Positions 22,426 through 31,133 are shown, counted from the first letter of the stretch. The stretch: 38,682 nucleotides of DNA from Beijerinckiaceae bacterium (GCA_947372795.1 CANBVC010000003.1:1-38682), one strand, 5' to 3'. The notes: generated by a model not told the origin, from the letters alone. Numbers and translations are program-made.

Positions 22426-23451
22426 TTACTTTGACGGACCCTCAATTAGTTGCTTAGCCCGTGCGATGACGCTCGGCGGCATGCTGAGCATGGATGCGGC
22501 GACCTTCTGCGCCTCCTCGCCACTGGAGGGCGCGATCTCCATCTGCGCCTTATCGGTCTCGGCGATGAAAGCCGGGTCGCGGAGCATGTCCTGAAAGGCT
22601 TTTCGCAGGGCCTCCACACGTTCGGGCGGCGCGCCCGGCGTCGTGGCGATGGCGCGCGCTATGCCCATGTCCGACGACAGGAACTGGAGAACCTGCCTGT
22701 CCTCCTCATTGGTGGCGAGTTCATGCATGAGCGGGATGTCGGGGAGATCCGGCGCGCGTTTGAGCGCGATCTGCACGAGGATGCGGATCTTCTTCTCGGC
22801 GATCCAATGGGGATGGCCGCTCTTCCACGAGGCCCAGCTATTGGAGCCACGCCCGCCGACCTCGCCCTTCTCCATGGCGAGATTGATTTCATTGCCGCCG
22901 GGATAGCCGCCAACGATCTTGAATTTCGTGCCCAGCAGGGCGTTCATCGCGGCGGGATAAACATAACCGCCTGAACCCGTGCCGGAGGCGCCGACGACAA
23001 GCTCCTGATGATAGACCTGCTCAATCTTCGTGACGCCGCTCGCATGCCAGGAGTTTATGACATTAGGGCCATCGGTCGTATTGCCTATCCAGTTGAAGGC
23101 GCGCACGTCGAACTGGATCCCGGGCGATCCTATGGCTTGCAGAATCGGCATGTTCTGAAAGACCATGGTGATGACGGAGCCATCGCGCGCCGCCGCATTA
23201 GCGAGGTGATTGCCCGCTGCGATCCCGATGCCACCCGGCATATTTCGCACCACGATCTGTGGCTGGCCGGGGATATGTTTGCCCAAATGACGCGCGACCA
23301 TGCGCGCGCGCAGATCATAATCGCCGCCCGGCGAGCCGGGGACTGTGAAATCGATGGTGCGGCCCCGATAAAAATCGGCGACCGCGTCTGCGAGGGCGGC
23401 GCAGGGCGCTAACGCTGCAAGCAAGGCGACGGCGACGACGGATCTGCGCAT
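22426..23451 (-). CDS. TctC-like substrate-binding protein (tandem paralog 2)
   Basis: This 341-residue exported protein has signal peptide MRRSVVAVALLAALAPCAALA and begins the mature part with DFYRGRTIDFTVPGSPGGDYDLRAR. HIPGQPQIVVRNMPGGIGIAAGNHLA follows. This is the TctC/Bug-type periplasmic binding fold, in the variant that opens with DFYxGKT. It shares these blocks almost position by position with the next gene upstream (23527-24579), so the two arose by tandem duplication. The downstream halves have diverged, for example VGASGTGSGGYVYPAAMNALLG here, so the ligands may differ. The start has GGGAGGG. No TctA/TctB membrane genes are nearby. A short minus-strand terminator follows. Confidence 0.9.
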   Translation of the reverse strand: MRRSVVAVALLAALAPCAALADAVADFYRGRTIDFTVPGSPGGDYDLRARMVARHLGKHIPGQPQIVVRNMPGGIGIAAGNHLANAAARDGSVITMVFQNMPILQAIGSPGIQFDVRAFNWIGNTTDGPNVINSWHASGVTKIEQVYHQELVVGASGTGSGGYVYPAAMNALLGTKFKIVGGYPGGNEINLAMEKGEVGGRGSNSWASWKSGHPHWIAEKKIRILVQIALKRAPDLPDIPLMHELATNEEDRQVLQFLSSDMGIARAIATTPGAPPERVEALRKAFQDMLRDPAFIAETDKAQMEIAPSSGEEAQKVAASMLSMPPSVIARAKQLIEGPSK

Positions 23452-23526
23452 GGTCCCTCCCCTTAATTGATTGCCAGCGATGCAATTCCGCTGGTTTACA
23501 TATCTGCTACATCCGCATCGACCGCC

Positions 23527-24579
23527 TCAGTTCGGCAGAAGAATCTTGGCCATGCGCGCGCGCACGTCCTGCGGCGTTTTGGCCGCTTCCGCGATGACCG
23601 CGCTGACCGCATCTCCATCGATGGGGCTGATCAGGAAACCAGCCTTCAGCATTTCCTCGCGAAAACCTGCGTCCGTCGCCATTTTCATGAAAGCAGTCTT
23701 CAAAATCTTCGCCCGGTCGGCGGGAATATTCGGGGGCGCCGCGAAGGGAAGGGCCATGAAGAAGGGGCTCTCGGCGAATTCAAGCAGAGCCCGATCTTCG
23801 GGCTTGCTGACGAGTTCGCGTCCGACCGGCACATCGGGCAGAGCCGCAAGGCGCGTCTTGCGACCGAACTGGACCAGAACGCGCAGCTTATTCTCGCGCC
23901 ACAGATTAGGCCTTCCCGACATGATGGCGCTGAGGTCGATCACCTGCCCGTCGATTTCTCCCCTTTCCATGGCGAGCCAGATATCATTGGCGCCGGGAAA
24001 GCCTCGGACTTCGGCGATGTTCATGCCAAGTAGGTCGCGCGCCAGCAGCGCGAAGGTAGTGTTGGTGGCGCCGACGCCCACGCCCGCGAGATGCACGGCT
24101 TTGGCTCCCCGCATATCCTCGATGCTGCGCGCCCAATGGGACGCGTTCACGACAAGGAAATAACCATCGTCGTCAAAGGACGACAGGCTGCCGAGCCATG
24201 TGAGCTTCGCCGGATCGAAACTGACATTGGGGTCGCCGACCATGGCGAGCTGAGGAATGCCGCGACTGACCGAGGCGATGGTGAGCCCATCCTTCTCCAC
24301 TGTCGTGGCCAGACGATTGGCGCCGGTGATGCCGCCTCCGCCGGGAAGGTTCTGCACCACCATCTGGGGATGGCCGGGAATGAAGTCCGGCATCATGCGC
24401 GCGACGATGCGGGCTGAAAGGTCATAGATGCCGCCCGGGGAGAAGGGCACGATGAGCTGCATCGTCTTGCCGCGATAAAAATCGGTCGGCTCTTGCGCCT
24501 GCGCGGCGGGGGCTGCGAGCATCAGTCCTGCGAGAGCCAGGCCGCGCCCCACAGATGCAAACCCATCCAAGATCGTCAT
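23527..24579 (-). CDS. TctC-like substrate-binding protein (tandem paralog 1)
   Basis: This is a 350-residue exported binding protein. A signal peptide ends at APAAQA-QEP, and the mature part starts DFYRGKTMQLIVPFSPGGIYDLSAR. FIPGHPQMVVQNLPGGGGITGANRLA follows. Later blocks (VGVGATNTTFALLARDLLGM, FPGANDIWLAMERGEIDGQ) fit the TctC/Bug fold. The ribosome binding site GGAGGA is six bases from the ATG at 24579. It is the first gene of a two-gene minus-strand unit, 75 bases upstream of its paralog. It is divergent from an NtaA-type monooxygenase across a 240-base gap, which suggests joint regulation around one substrate class. The ligand is unknown. Confidence 0.91.
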   Translation of the reverse strand: MTILDGFASVGRGLALAGLMLAAPAAQAQEPTDFYRGKTMQLIVPFSPGGIYDLSARIVARMMPDFIPGHPQMVVQNLPGGGGITGANRLATTVEKDGLTIASVSRGIPQLAMVGDPNVSFDPAKLTWLGSLSSFDDDGYFLVVNASHWARSIEDMRGAKAVHLAGVGVGATNTTFALLARDLLGMNIAEVRGFPGANDIWLAMERGEIDGQVIDLSAIMSGRPNLWRENKLRVLVQFGRKTRLAALPDVPVGRELVSKPEDRALLEFAESPFFMALPFAAPPNIPADRAKILKTAFMKMATDAGFREEMLKAGFLISPIDGDAVSAVIAEAAKTPQDVRARMAKILLPN

Positions 24580-24675
24580 TCATTCCTCCCCCGAAACTCT
24601 TTCTTGCGAAGCAGAATAGGCGCGCAGGCGCGTCATGGGAAGCCGTCCTGATATTTGAGGTGGCTCAAGTTGCTG

Positions 24676-24686
24676 GGCCTTAGGCC
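24676..24686. promoter_or_regulatory. Palindrome GGCCT-T-AGGCC in the divergent control region
   Basis: This is a perfect five-base inverted repeat around one T, midway between the divergent TctC-like and monooxygenase genes. The placement suits an operator shared by both, but it is short. Nothing else clearly regulatory is visible in the 240-base gap. Confidence 0.25.
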
Positions 24687-24819
24687 TATGATAGGTTTTT
24701 GCGAGCGCCGGGAGGCCGGGATGCTTCCCGTGTGGTGGCGCTTGGCATGACGCTCGCGCCATGCCATCTCATTGCGCGAGCTCGCGCCATGGATAGAACG
24801 TAAGGGAATGGAGACGACG

Positions 24820-26160
24820 ATGACCAGGCAGATGACCCTTGCCGCCTATTTCAACCCGACGGGGCATCATGTGGCGTCGTGGCGCCATCCGCGCGCCGAA
24901 CCTGCGGCCAATATCAGCATCGAACATTATGTGGAGATGGCGCAGGCGGCTGAGCGCGCGAAATTCGACATGATCTTCCTCGCCGACAGCAACGCCACGC
25001 GTCAGGCCCATATCGACGCCATCTCGCGCTCTGTGCAATTCGTCGCGCATTTCGAGCCGCTGACCCTGCTCTCGGCGCTGGCCATGGTGACGAAGCGCAT
25101 CGGCCTCACCGCCACGGCCTCAACCACCTATCAGGAGCCTTATAATCTCGCCCGCAAATTCGCCTCGCTCGATCACATCAGCCATGGCCGCGCGGGCTGG
25201 AACCTCGTCACGTCAGCCCAGCCTGCCGAAGCCCTCAACTTCGGCCGCGACAAGGTGGGCGACCATGCGGAGCGCTACGCCCGCGCGCGCGAATTCGCCA
25301 AGGTCGTCTATGGCCTGTGGGACAGCTGGGACGATGACGCCTTTGTGCGCGACGTGGAAGGCGGTCTCTATTTCGATCCAGACAAGATGCATTACCTCCG
25401 GCACGAGGGCGAGCACTACAAGGTGCGCGGACCACTCAATGTTCCTCGATCTCCGCAGGGCTATCCGGTGCAGGTACAGGCTGGCGCCTCCGACGAGGGG
25501 CGCGAACTCGCCGCCGAACTCGCCGAGGCCGTCTTCTCTCCGCATCTCAACATTCCCGAGGCGAAAGCCTATTACGACGACCTCAAGGGAAGGATGCAGA
25601 AGAACTACAATCGCAACCCCGACCACCTGAAGGTTCTGCCGGGATTGAGCGTCGTGGTCGCCGAAAGCGATGACAAGGCGGCGGAGGATTTCGACCGCCT
25701 GCAAAATCTCATTCACCCCATCGTCGGGCGCGAGATTCTCTCGACCATGTTGGGCGGGCTTGATCTGTCATCTTATCCGCTGGACGAGCCACTGCCCGAT
25801 CCGCTGCCGGGCACCAACATCAGCAAAGGCCATTACGATTCCATCGTCGGCATGGCGCGTCGCGAGAACCTGACCATTCGTGAGCTTGGGGCGCGTTGCG
25901 CGGGCGCGCGTGGCAAGAATTCCATCCACGGCAGCCCGAAGAAAGTCGCCGACTATATGGAGGAATGGTTCACCAACAGGGCCTGCGACGGCTTCTGCGT
26001 GTTGCCGCCTTATATGCCGGGCCAGCACATCGATTTCTGCAACATGGTCGTGCCCGAACTGCAGAAGCGCGGGCTGTTCCGCACCGAATATACCGGAACG
26101 ACCCTACGCGATCATCTTGGCCTGCCGCGTCCGGAAAGCCGCTACAAGAAGGCGCCTTAA
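24820..26160 (+). CDS. NtaA/SnaA/DszA-family FMN-dependent monooxygenase
   Basis: This 446-residue member of the LLM class belongs to the long subgroup that includes nitrilotriacetate monooxygenase NtaA and dibenzothiophene-sulfone monooxygenase DszA. Typical features are LAAYFNPTGHHVASWRHP, then YVEMAQAAERAKFDMIFLAD, then TATASTTYQEPYNLARKFASLDHIS and GRAGWNLVTS. NFGRDKVGDHAERYARAREF also fits. These enzymes use FMNH2 made by a separate reductase, which I do not see in the window. I chose ATG 24820 because GGAG lies six bases upstream. ATG 24808 and TTG 24772 are possible but worse spaced. The stop overlaps the convergent MFS gene stop on TTAA. The substrate is not determinable. Confidence 0.92.
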   Translation: MTRQMTLAAYFNPTGHHVASWRHPRAEPAANISIEHYVEMAQAAERAKFDMIFLADSNATRQAHIDAISRSVQFVAHFEPLTLLSALAMVTKRIGLTATASTTYQEPYNLARKFASLDHISHGRAGWNLVTSAQPAEALNFGRDKVGDHAERYARAREFAKVVYGLWDSWDDDAFVRDVEGGLYFDPDKMHYLRHEGEHYKVRGPLNVPRSPQGYPVQVQAGASDEGRELAAELAEAVFSPHLNIPEAKAYYDDLKGRMQKNYNRNPDHLKVLPGLSVVVAESDDKAAEDFDRLQNLIHPIVGREILSTMLGGLDLSSYPLDEPLPDPLPGTNISKGHYDSIVGMARRENLTIRELGARCAGARGKNSIHGSPKKVADYMEEWFTNRACDGFCVLPPYMPGQHIDFCNMVVPELQKRGLFRTEYTGTTLRDHLGLPRPESRYKKAP

Positions 26161-27404
26161 TCCTCGCCCACCCCTTCCAACTCGCCGATCATGGCGCGCT
26201 GGCGGAACATGGCCCAGACCCAGAAGGTCAGCATCAGAACAGCGCTGCCGCCCACGGCGGCAGGCAAGCCGAAGAAGGTCGCGAGCCAGCCCTGAACCAG
26301 CGCGCCAAGCGCGGGCAGGCCATGGCCGAAGACGATGAAGAGGCCGAGCACGCGCGCGCGCATATCGTTCGAGACATTGTTCTGCACCAGCGTCTGCGCT
26401 GACACATTGCCGCAAAGCATGAAGACGCCCATGCAGCTGAACGCCAGCGCCGCCAGCTGAATGCTGGGCGCATGGAGCGCGGCCCAGACGCTGATGCCGG
26501 TTCCGAAGGTCGACCAGACCAGAACCTTGGTGAGGCCCTGCGTTTGTCCGCGCCGCGCCAGAACAAGGCTGGCCGCTACAGCGCCTACGCCAATGCCCGA
26601 AAGCATCATTGAAAGACCTGTCGGCCCCGAATGAAAGATCCTGTCAGCGATGCTGGACAGCAATTCAATCACTGGGCGCACCAGCAGGCTTGTCGCCGTC
26701 AGCAGGATCATCACGAAACGGATGCCACGATGGTCGAGCACATAGGTGAAGCCCGCGAGCGTTTCGCGCCACAGGGAATCACCCTGCTTCTTGGGCTTGG
26801 GCTTTTCCTCCAGATGAATGCGGCGCACGACGGTCCAGAAATAGAAGACGGCGAGCGCGCAAAGCAGCATCACGACCCCCGGTCCCGTCGCCAGAATGAG
26901 CAGGCCCGCAATGCTGGGGCCGACGATGCGCGAGGCGTTGAACGAAGTCGAACCGAGAGCGATAGCGGATGACAGGTCATGTTTGGGGACGAGCGCATTG
27001 ACGATGGCGAGGCGCGCGGGTTGCCCAAGAGATTCCGCTGAACCTGACAGAAGCGCGATCACCATCAGCCATTCGACAGAAATCGAGTTGGTGATGACCA
27101 AGACACCCAGAAGCGCCGTCAGCGACATCACCACCACAAGACTATTGCGGATGATGCGCATGTAGCCGAAGCGATCGGTGATGGCGCCCGCGAAGATCGT
27201 CAGCACGGCGCTGGGCACGAGATCGGCGAAGGCGACGGCGCCTAGCCAGACGGTTGAGCCCGTCAGATCCCAAGCGAGCCAACCGATGGACATGCGATAC
27301 ATCCACCGTCCGATGCTGGCGATGAAATGGCCCAGAAAGTAGTTGCGGAAAATCGGAATGCGCAGCGCGCTCGCCGCTCCTCCAAAGACGCTTGTTCGTA
27401 ACAC
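26157..27404 (-). CDS. MFS transporter (EntS/MFS_3-like)
   Basis: This 415-residue integral membrane protein has about 12 hydrophobic helices and the MFS layout: N-terminal FRNYFLGHFIASIGRWMYRMSIGWLAWDLTGS, then a loop 2-3 GAITDRFGYMRII signature and a charged central loop RRIHLEEKPKPKKQGDSLWRE near residue 200. The pattern is that of the EntS-like (MFS_3) subgroup of exporters. It is the third gene of the Rieske-PrpD-MFS unit, 47 bases after PrpD, so uptake of a substrate or export of a product of that pathway is likely. It ends overlapping the LLM gene stop. Confidence 0.9.
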   Translation of the reverse strand: MLRTSVFGGAASALRIPIFRNYFLGHFIASIGRWMYRMSIGWLAWDLTGSTVWLGAVAFADLVPSAVLTIFAGAITDRFGYMRIIRNSLVVVMSLTALLGVLVITNSISVEWLMVIALLSGSAESLGQPARLAIVNALVPKHDLSSAIALGSTSFNASRIVGPSIAGLLILATGPGVVMLLCALAVFYFWTVVRRIHLEEKPKPKKQGDSLWRETLAGFTYVLDHRGIRFVMILLTATSLLVRPVIELLSSIADRIFHSGPTGLSMMLSGIGVGAVAASLVLARRGQTQGLTKVLVWSTFGTGISVWAALHAPSIQLAALAFSCMGVFMLCGNVSAQTLVQNNVSNDMRARVLGLFIVFGHGLPALGALVQGWLATFFGLPAAVGGSAVLMLTFWVWAMFRQRAMIGELEGVGED

Positions 27405-27451
27405 CCGATGCTCTCCTTCGGTCGCCTGTCTGAGGCGCCCGGCTTGATCTG

Positions 27452-28795
27452 TCAGGGCAGCAACGCCCCAGAAATATCCTTGAACTCCGCGAAGCCCTCA
27501 AGCGTCCGCGCCCAGGCCTTCGCGCGCTGCGAGCCGATGACGGCGGTGGCGTTGTCGATGAGCTTGTCGGCGCGTCGGTCGTGGCTAAGGGGGCGCGCCG
27601 CATGGCCAAGGCCCGCGATCAGCGAGCGCTCGAATGTGCGCCCGCCAGCCGTGATCGTGATGCGTGCGGGCGCCTGCTTCGGCCATGCGGCTGAATAGGC
27701 AGGGTCTTCGACGACGCTCACCCTACGGGTCAGCGCGCGTACCGCCGCATCGTCAATGCCCGCCTCGATGTCATGATGATGCACCTGCCCGCGCAGCAGC
27801 GCCAGCGCCGTCATGAAGGGAATGCTATGGTCGGCGGTCTCGCGATTTTGCGGCTCCCAGAGCGCGGGGATCGTGCCCGCCCAATGGATAGCGAAAGCGT
27901 GGGTCGCGACTTCGATCTCGTCGATTTGAAAAAGCAGCTCCGGTCCCAATTCGTCACGCATGGCGAGCGCGATCTCGCAGGGAGCCTGCGCATGAAAGAC
28001 GGCGGGAAAGCGCTTGAGATGGGTGTCGCCGCTGCGCTCACGCATGGGGTCGAGCGCCAGATGCAGATCGCCGCAGACGACCTCAAGAAAACCAAGCTTC
28101 CCCTCAAAGACAGGATCGGGGCCTGAGACATCGGCCTTCGCCAGCGCCGTCACAAAGAGCGCATTGCGCAACGCATGCGGCGAGGCGAGGCTGCGCCACG
28201 CTGAGACCTTCGCTGAGCGGGCGAGAAGCATATTGTTCGCCGCCGTCATCATGGAGATCGCATGGGCGAATTGCGTGCGGTCGAGGCCGCGCAATAGCCC
28301 GACCGCCACGGTTGCGGCTATGCCCACATAGGTCGCGTGGTCCCAGCCCCGCGCCAGCGCGTTGGAGCCATCGCACATGTCGAGCATGAGATGCTGACCG
28401 GCGCCGATGGCGCGCAAGACGTCCGCGCCGCTGCAATGGCTCTCTTCGCCTACCGCAAGGGCTGCGGCGATGATGTCGGAGGGATGGCCGCCGTTCTTGC
28501 CGACATAGGTGTCGTTCCAGTCATGGAAGCGCACCATCAGGCCATTGAGAAAGGCGGCTGTATCGGCTGCGCCGCACCCCAGCGTCAGGGCGGTGCAGGG
28601 CCCCGCCTGGCCGGTAAAGCCGATGGCTTTGGCGATGCGGCGCACCTCCGCGTCCTCGCTGGCCGCAATGGCGCAGCCAAGCATATCCATCACCCGCGCC
28701 GTCAGCGCATCGCGGCGCGGCGCATCAAGCGGGCGCGCATAGCTTGCGAAGGCGAAATCGACAATGGCGCGGGTGATGCTGTCCTGAATCACCAC
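27452..28795 (-). CDS. MmgE/PrpD family protein
   Basis: This 447-residue protein matches the MmgE/PrpD family (2-methylcitrate dehydratase, cis-aconitate decarboxylase and iminodisuccinate epimerase relatives). Typical blocks are RVMDMLGCAIAAS near the N-terminus, FLNGLMVRFHDWNDTY, HPSDIIAAALAVGE and GWDHATYVGIAATVAVGLL. The substrate is probably a tricarboxylate or related acid. The start is GTG at 28795, which overlaps the end of the upstream Rieske gene by seven bases, indicating translational coupling. Without the rest of a methylcitrate cycle nearby, prpD itself is not justified as a name. Confidence 0.9.
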   Translation of the reverse strand: MVIQDSITRAIVDFAFASYARPLDAPRRDALTARVMDMLGCAIAASEDAEVRRIAKAIGFTGQAGPCTALTLGCGAADTAAFLNGLMVRFHDWNDTYVGKNGGHPSDIIAAALAVGEESHCSGADVLRAIGAGQHLMLDMCDGSNALARGWDHATYVGIAATVAVGLLRGLDRTQFAHAISMMTAANNMLLARSAKVSAWRSLASPHALRNALFVTALAKADVSGPDPVFEGKLGFLEVVCGDLHLALDPMRERSGDTHLKRFPAVFHAQAPCEIALAMRDELGPELLFQIDEIEVATHAFAIHWAGTIPALWEPQNRETADHSIPFMTALALLRGQVHHHDIEAGIDDAAVRALTRRVSVVEDPAYSAAWPKQAPARITITAGGRTFERSLIAGLGHAARPLSHDRRADKLIDNATAVIGSQRAKAWARTLEGFAEFKDISGALLP

Positions 28796-30060
28796 TTGGC
28801 CTTGGTCTCGGATTCGAAGATCTCGCGCCAGTCTTGCCCCGCTTTCACGAAATTATCATAGGGCCGCATGTTGTTGTGGGTCTGCGGATCGGCGCCCGGC
28901 GCATCGCCGCCCTTCTCCACCGCTTCCATGGCGCGCAGCAACATGCTGCGCATGGCGATGATGGCGCGGTCGGTGGAGCCCAGATGTTCGCGCGTGCGAT
29001 CGACGATGCGGCCCATGCCCTCCTGCAAGGCGAAGTCCTGCGTATTGATGCCGACGATGCCGGTGAAGACCTTCTCCTTCTGGAGCTTTCGGTCGATCAT
29101 ATAATCATTCGACTTGTTCTTCTTCAGTCGATAGGTGCCGGGGATCAGATCGTCGGGGCCCCGGCCATAGAAAGTCTCGGTGGCGTCGCGATGGGCCTGA
29201 TCGACCGGCGTGGTGTCGTCATAGGTATGATGCCAGTTGTAGACATAGGTCGTCTCGTCATCGATCGGGACCCAGAGATGGCCGTCGATGGCGGGAGACT
29301 TGCGCCGCGCGCCGCTGAAATCGTGAATGCCGCCGCGCATCTGCTGGAAGGGCATCACATAATGATAGAGGCGCACATAGGTGTCGCCCTCGCCCATCTG
29401 CCGCGTCGAGACATAGTTATAGCCATAGTCCGTCGGATTGACGTCGAGGCGAGGCGACTTGTCCATCAGGCGCGGGTCGCTCTTGGCGGCCATGTTGTTG
29501 TTATGGGCGTAGGACGAATGGGCCGTGTCGAGCCCGCCTTCGAGCGCCTGCAGATAGTTGCATTCCTCGAAAGTCTTCGAGACATGCAGGAACTCGTGCG
29601 GCACGCGGGTCCATTCATAATCCGGCGCCGGCGGCTTGCGATCAGGCGGGCCCATATAGGCCCAGACCATGCCGCCCCGCTCGACCGTAGGATAGGCCTT
29701 GAGCTTGGTCTTCTGCTGCATCACCTCATTGCCGGGCTCCGTCGGCATGTCGGTGCAATCGCCGTTGCGGTCGAATTTCCAGCCGTGATAGGCGCAGCGG
29801 ATGCCGCATTCCTCGTTACGGCCAAAGAACATGGGCGCGAGGCGATGGGGGCAGTAGGCGTCGACAAGGCCAACCAGGCCGTCGGTGTCGCGAAACGCGA
29901 GAAGATCCTCGCCAAGCAGGCGCACGCGCACGGGGGCGCCATCATTCTCCGGTACTTCTTCGCTGAGCACGGCCGGCTGCCAATAGCGGCGGAAGAGTTC
30001 CCCTGCAGGCGTTCCAGGACCCACCCGGACCAGACGTTCATTTTGCTCACGCGTCAGCAC
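28789..30060 (-). CDS. Rieske non-heme iron oxygenase, alpha subunit
   Basis: This is a 423-residue aromatic ring-hydroxylating oxygenase subunit. The N-terminal Rieske domain binds a [2Fe-2S] cluster through Cys70-Pro-His72 (YCPHRLAP) and Cys89-x2-His92 (CAYHGWKF). The catalytic domain carries Asn168, Asp178, His181 and His186 in NYLQALEGGLDTAHSSYAHN, giving the two iron-ligand histidines. A downstream Asp is the expected third ligand. The sequence type resembles phthalate 4,5-dioxygenase-like, single-component-alpha oxygenases that need a separate reductase, which is not encoded nearby. It is first in an operon with PrpD and MFS genes. Hydroxylation or demethylation of an aromatic acid is likely. 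Confidence 0.93.
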   Translation of the reverse strand: MLTREQNERLVRVGPGTPAGELFRRYWQPAVLSEEVPENDGAPVRVRLLGEDLLAFRDTDGLVGLVDAYCPHRLAPMFFGRNEECGIRCAYHGWKFDRNGDCTDMPTEPGNEVMQQKTKLKAYPTVERGGMVWAYMGPPDRKPPAPDYEWTRVPHEFLHVSKTFEECNYLQALEGGLDTAHSSYAHNNNMAAKSDPRLMDKSPRLDVNPTDYGYNYVSTRQMGEGDTYVRLYHYVMPFQQMRGGIHDFSGARRKSPAIDGHLWVPIDDETTYVYNWHHTYDDTTPVDQAHRDATETFYGRGPDDLIPGTYRLKKNKSNDYMIDRKLQKEKVFTGIVGINTQDFALQEGMGRIVDRTREHLGSTDRAIIAMRSMLLRAMEAVEKGGDAPGADPQTHNNMRPYDNFVKAGQDWREIFESETKAKW

Positions 30061-30180
30061 GGCGCTTCCTCCTGCGTTTTTTCATTGGCTTGAGCCGACT
30101 CTCGCCGGCTTCATTAGCTTTAATCGCATGTCGGAGGAGAGTGGTAAACCGGGCCGAGCGTCGCAGTCCCGCGAGCCGCG

Positions 30181-30555
30181 TCAGCGCGTCCGGAAGGCGC
30201 GGGATTCATCATGGGAGACGCGCGAGCTCGCCATCAGCGCAAAGACCCCGGCGATGAGGCAGATGTCGAGCAGCAGGCCGGAACGCAGCCAGCGCAGGCG
30301 GCCCCAAAGAAATTCCGCCATGCTGCAGTCGTGAACGCCCTGCCGCAGGCCGCAATGGCCCTGATAGAGATCGGCTTGCGTCAGGAGAAAGGCCGCCCAG
30401 GGCGAGGCCCAGATGATCAGCACCGCCGCATAGGTGAGCCAGGCGCGGGCTCCGCTGACGCCGCGATCGCGCGCCACCCAGAGCCAGAGCAAAGCCAAGC
30501 AATTGCCGAGAAGGACCTTGAGCCAGACGAGAATCACGTAAAATACGATCAACAT
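30181..30555 (-). CDS. Small integral membrane protein of unknown function
   Basis: This 124-residue protein has about three hydrophobic helices (residues 2-27, 38-60 and 90-112). A periplasmic or loop segment between the second and third carries two cysteines (GHCGLRQGVHDC) that could form a disulphide. I recognise no family. The ATG at 30555 has GGCCGGGCG before it rather than a strong Shine-Dalgarno sequence. It follows infC by 27 bases on the same strand and may be read from the infC promoter. It ends 120 bases before the divergent Rieske gene promoter region. Confidence 0.7.
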   Translation of the reverse strand: MLIVFYVILVWLKVLLGNCLALLWLWVARDRGVSGARAWLTYAAVLIIWASPWAAFLLTQADLYQGHCGLRQGVHDCSMAEFLWGRLRWLRSGLLLDICLIAGVFALMASSRVSHDESRAFRTR

Positions 30556-30582
30556 CGCCCGGCCCTCCGTCGAAGGCTGGCG

Positions 30583-31122
30583 CTATCTCGGCGCCAGGAT
30601 CATGATCATCTGTCGGCCTTCCATCGAGGGCTCGGCCTCCACCTTGGCGAAGGTTGCGGTCTCGGTCTTGACCCGGTTCAAAAGCGCGTAGCCGAGGTCC
30701 TGATGGGCCAGTTCGCGTCCGCGGAAGCGCAGGGTCACCTTGACCTTGTCGCCTTCGTCGAAGAAGCGGCGGACGGCCTTCATCTTGGTCTCGTAGTCAT
30801 GGTCGTCAATGCCGGGACGCAGCTTGATTTCCTTAACTTCAACGATTTTCTGGCGTTTGCGCGCCTCGGCGGCCTTCTTTTGCTCCAGAAAGCGGAATTT
30901 CCCGTAATCGAGGATCTTGCAGACCGGCGGCGTGGCGTTCGGCACGATTTCGACCAGATCGAGCCCTGCGGCTTCCGCTAGCCGAAGGGCCTCATCGACG
31001 TCCTTAACCCCTTGGTTCTGGCCGTCCTGGTCGATCAGCATCACCTCGCGGGCGCGGATCTCACGATTGGTCTTCGGCCCCGTCTTCTGCGGGACGGGCG
31101 GTGCTTTCATTGGGCGGCGAAT
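30583..31122 (-). CDS. infC: Translation initiation factor IF-3, probable ATT start
   Basis: IF-3 binds the 30S subunit, checks the initiator tRNA-start codon pairing and keeps subunits apart. The protein (179 residues from the ATT) shows the N-domain [21 protein letters not shown], the Lys-rich linker ([17 protein letters not shown]) and the C-domain [45 protein letters not shown] also fits. I place the start at ATT 31122-31120: GGAG (31133-31130) lies seven bases upstream, and the resulting N-terminus MRRPMKAPP is usual for alphaproteobacterial IF-3. The nearest ATG (31110) has no ribosome binding site in range. ATT at infC is the classical autoregulatory start of E. coli. Neither rpmI nor rplT follows. 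Confidence 0.95.
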   Translation of the reverse strand: MRRPMKAPPVPQKTGPKTNREIRAREVMLIDQDGQNQGVKDVDEALRLAEAAGLDLVEIVPNATPPVCKILDYGKFRFLEQKKAAEARKRQKIVEVKEIKLRPGIDDHDYETKMKAVRRFFDEGDKVKVTLRFRGRELAHQDLGYALLNRVKTETATFAKVEAEPSMEGRQMIMILAPR

Positions 31123-31129
31123 GGTATGT

Positions 31130-31133
31130 CTCC
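31130..31133 (-). promoter_or_regulatory. Ribosome binding site deciding the infC ATT start
   Basis: GGAG on the minus strand, then ACATACC, then ATT. The seven-base spacing is ideal for ATT 31122, while the ATG at 31110 would be about 19 bases away. Confidence 0.75.

Noticed and set aside
27452-28795. Methylcitrate-cycle prpD
   Set aside because: No prpB, prpC or acnD genes accompany it, and the neighbours are a Rieske oxygenase and an exporter, so only the family name is given.
28834-30093. 419-codon open frame antisense to the Rieske oxygenase gene
   Set aside because: It mirrors a real gene with intact cluster and iron motifs. The antisense product shows only biased His/Arg/Ala composition.
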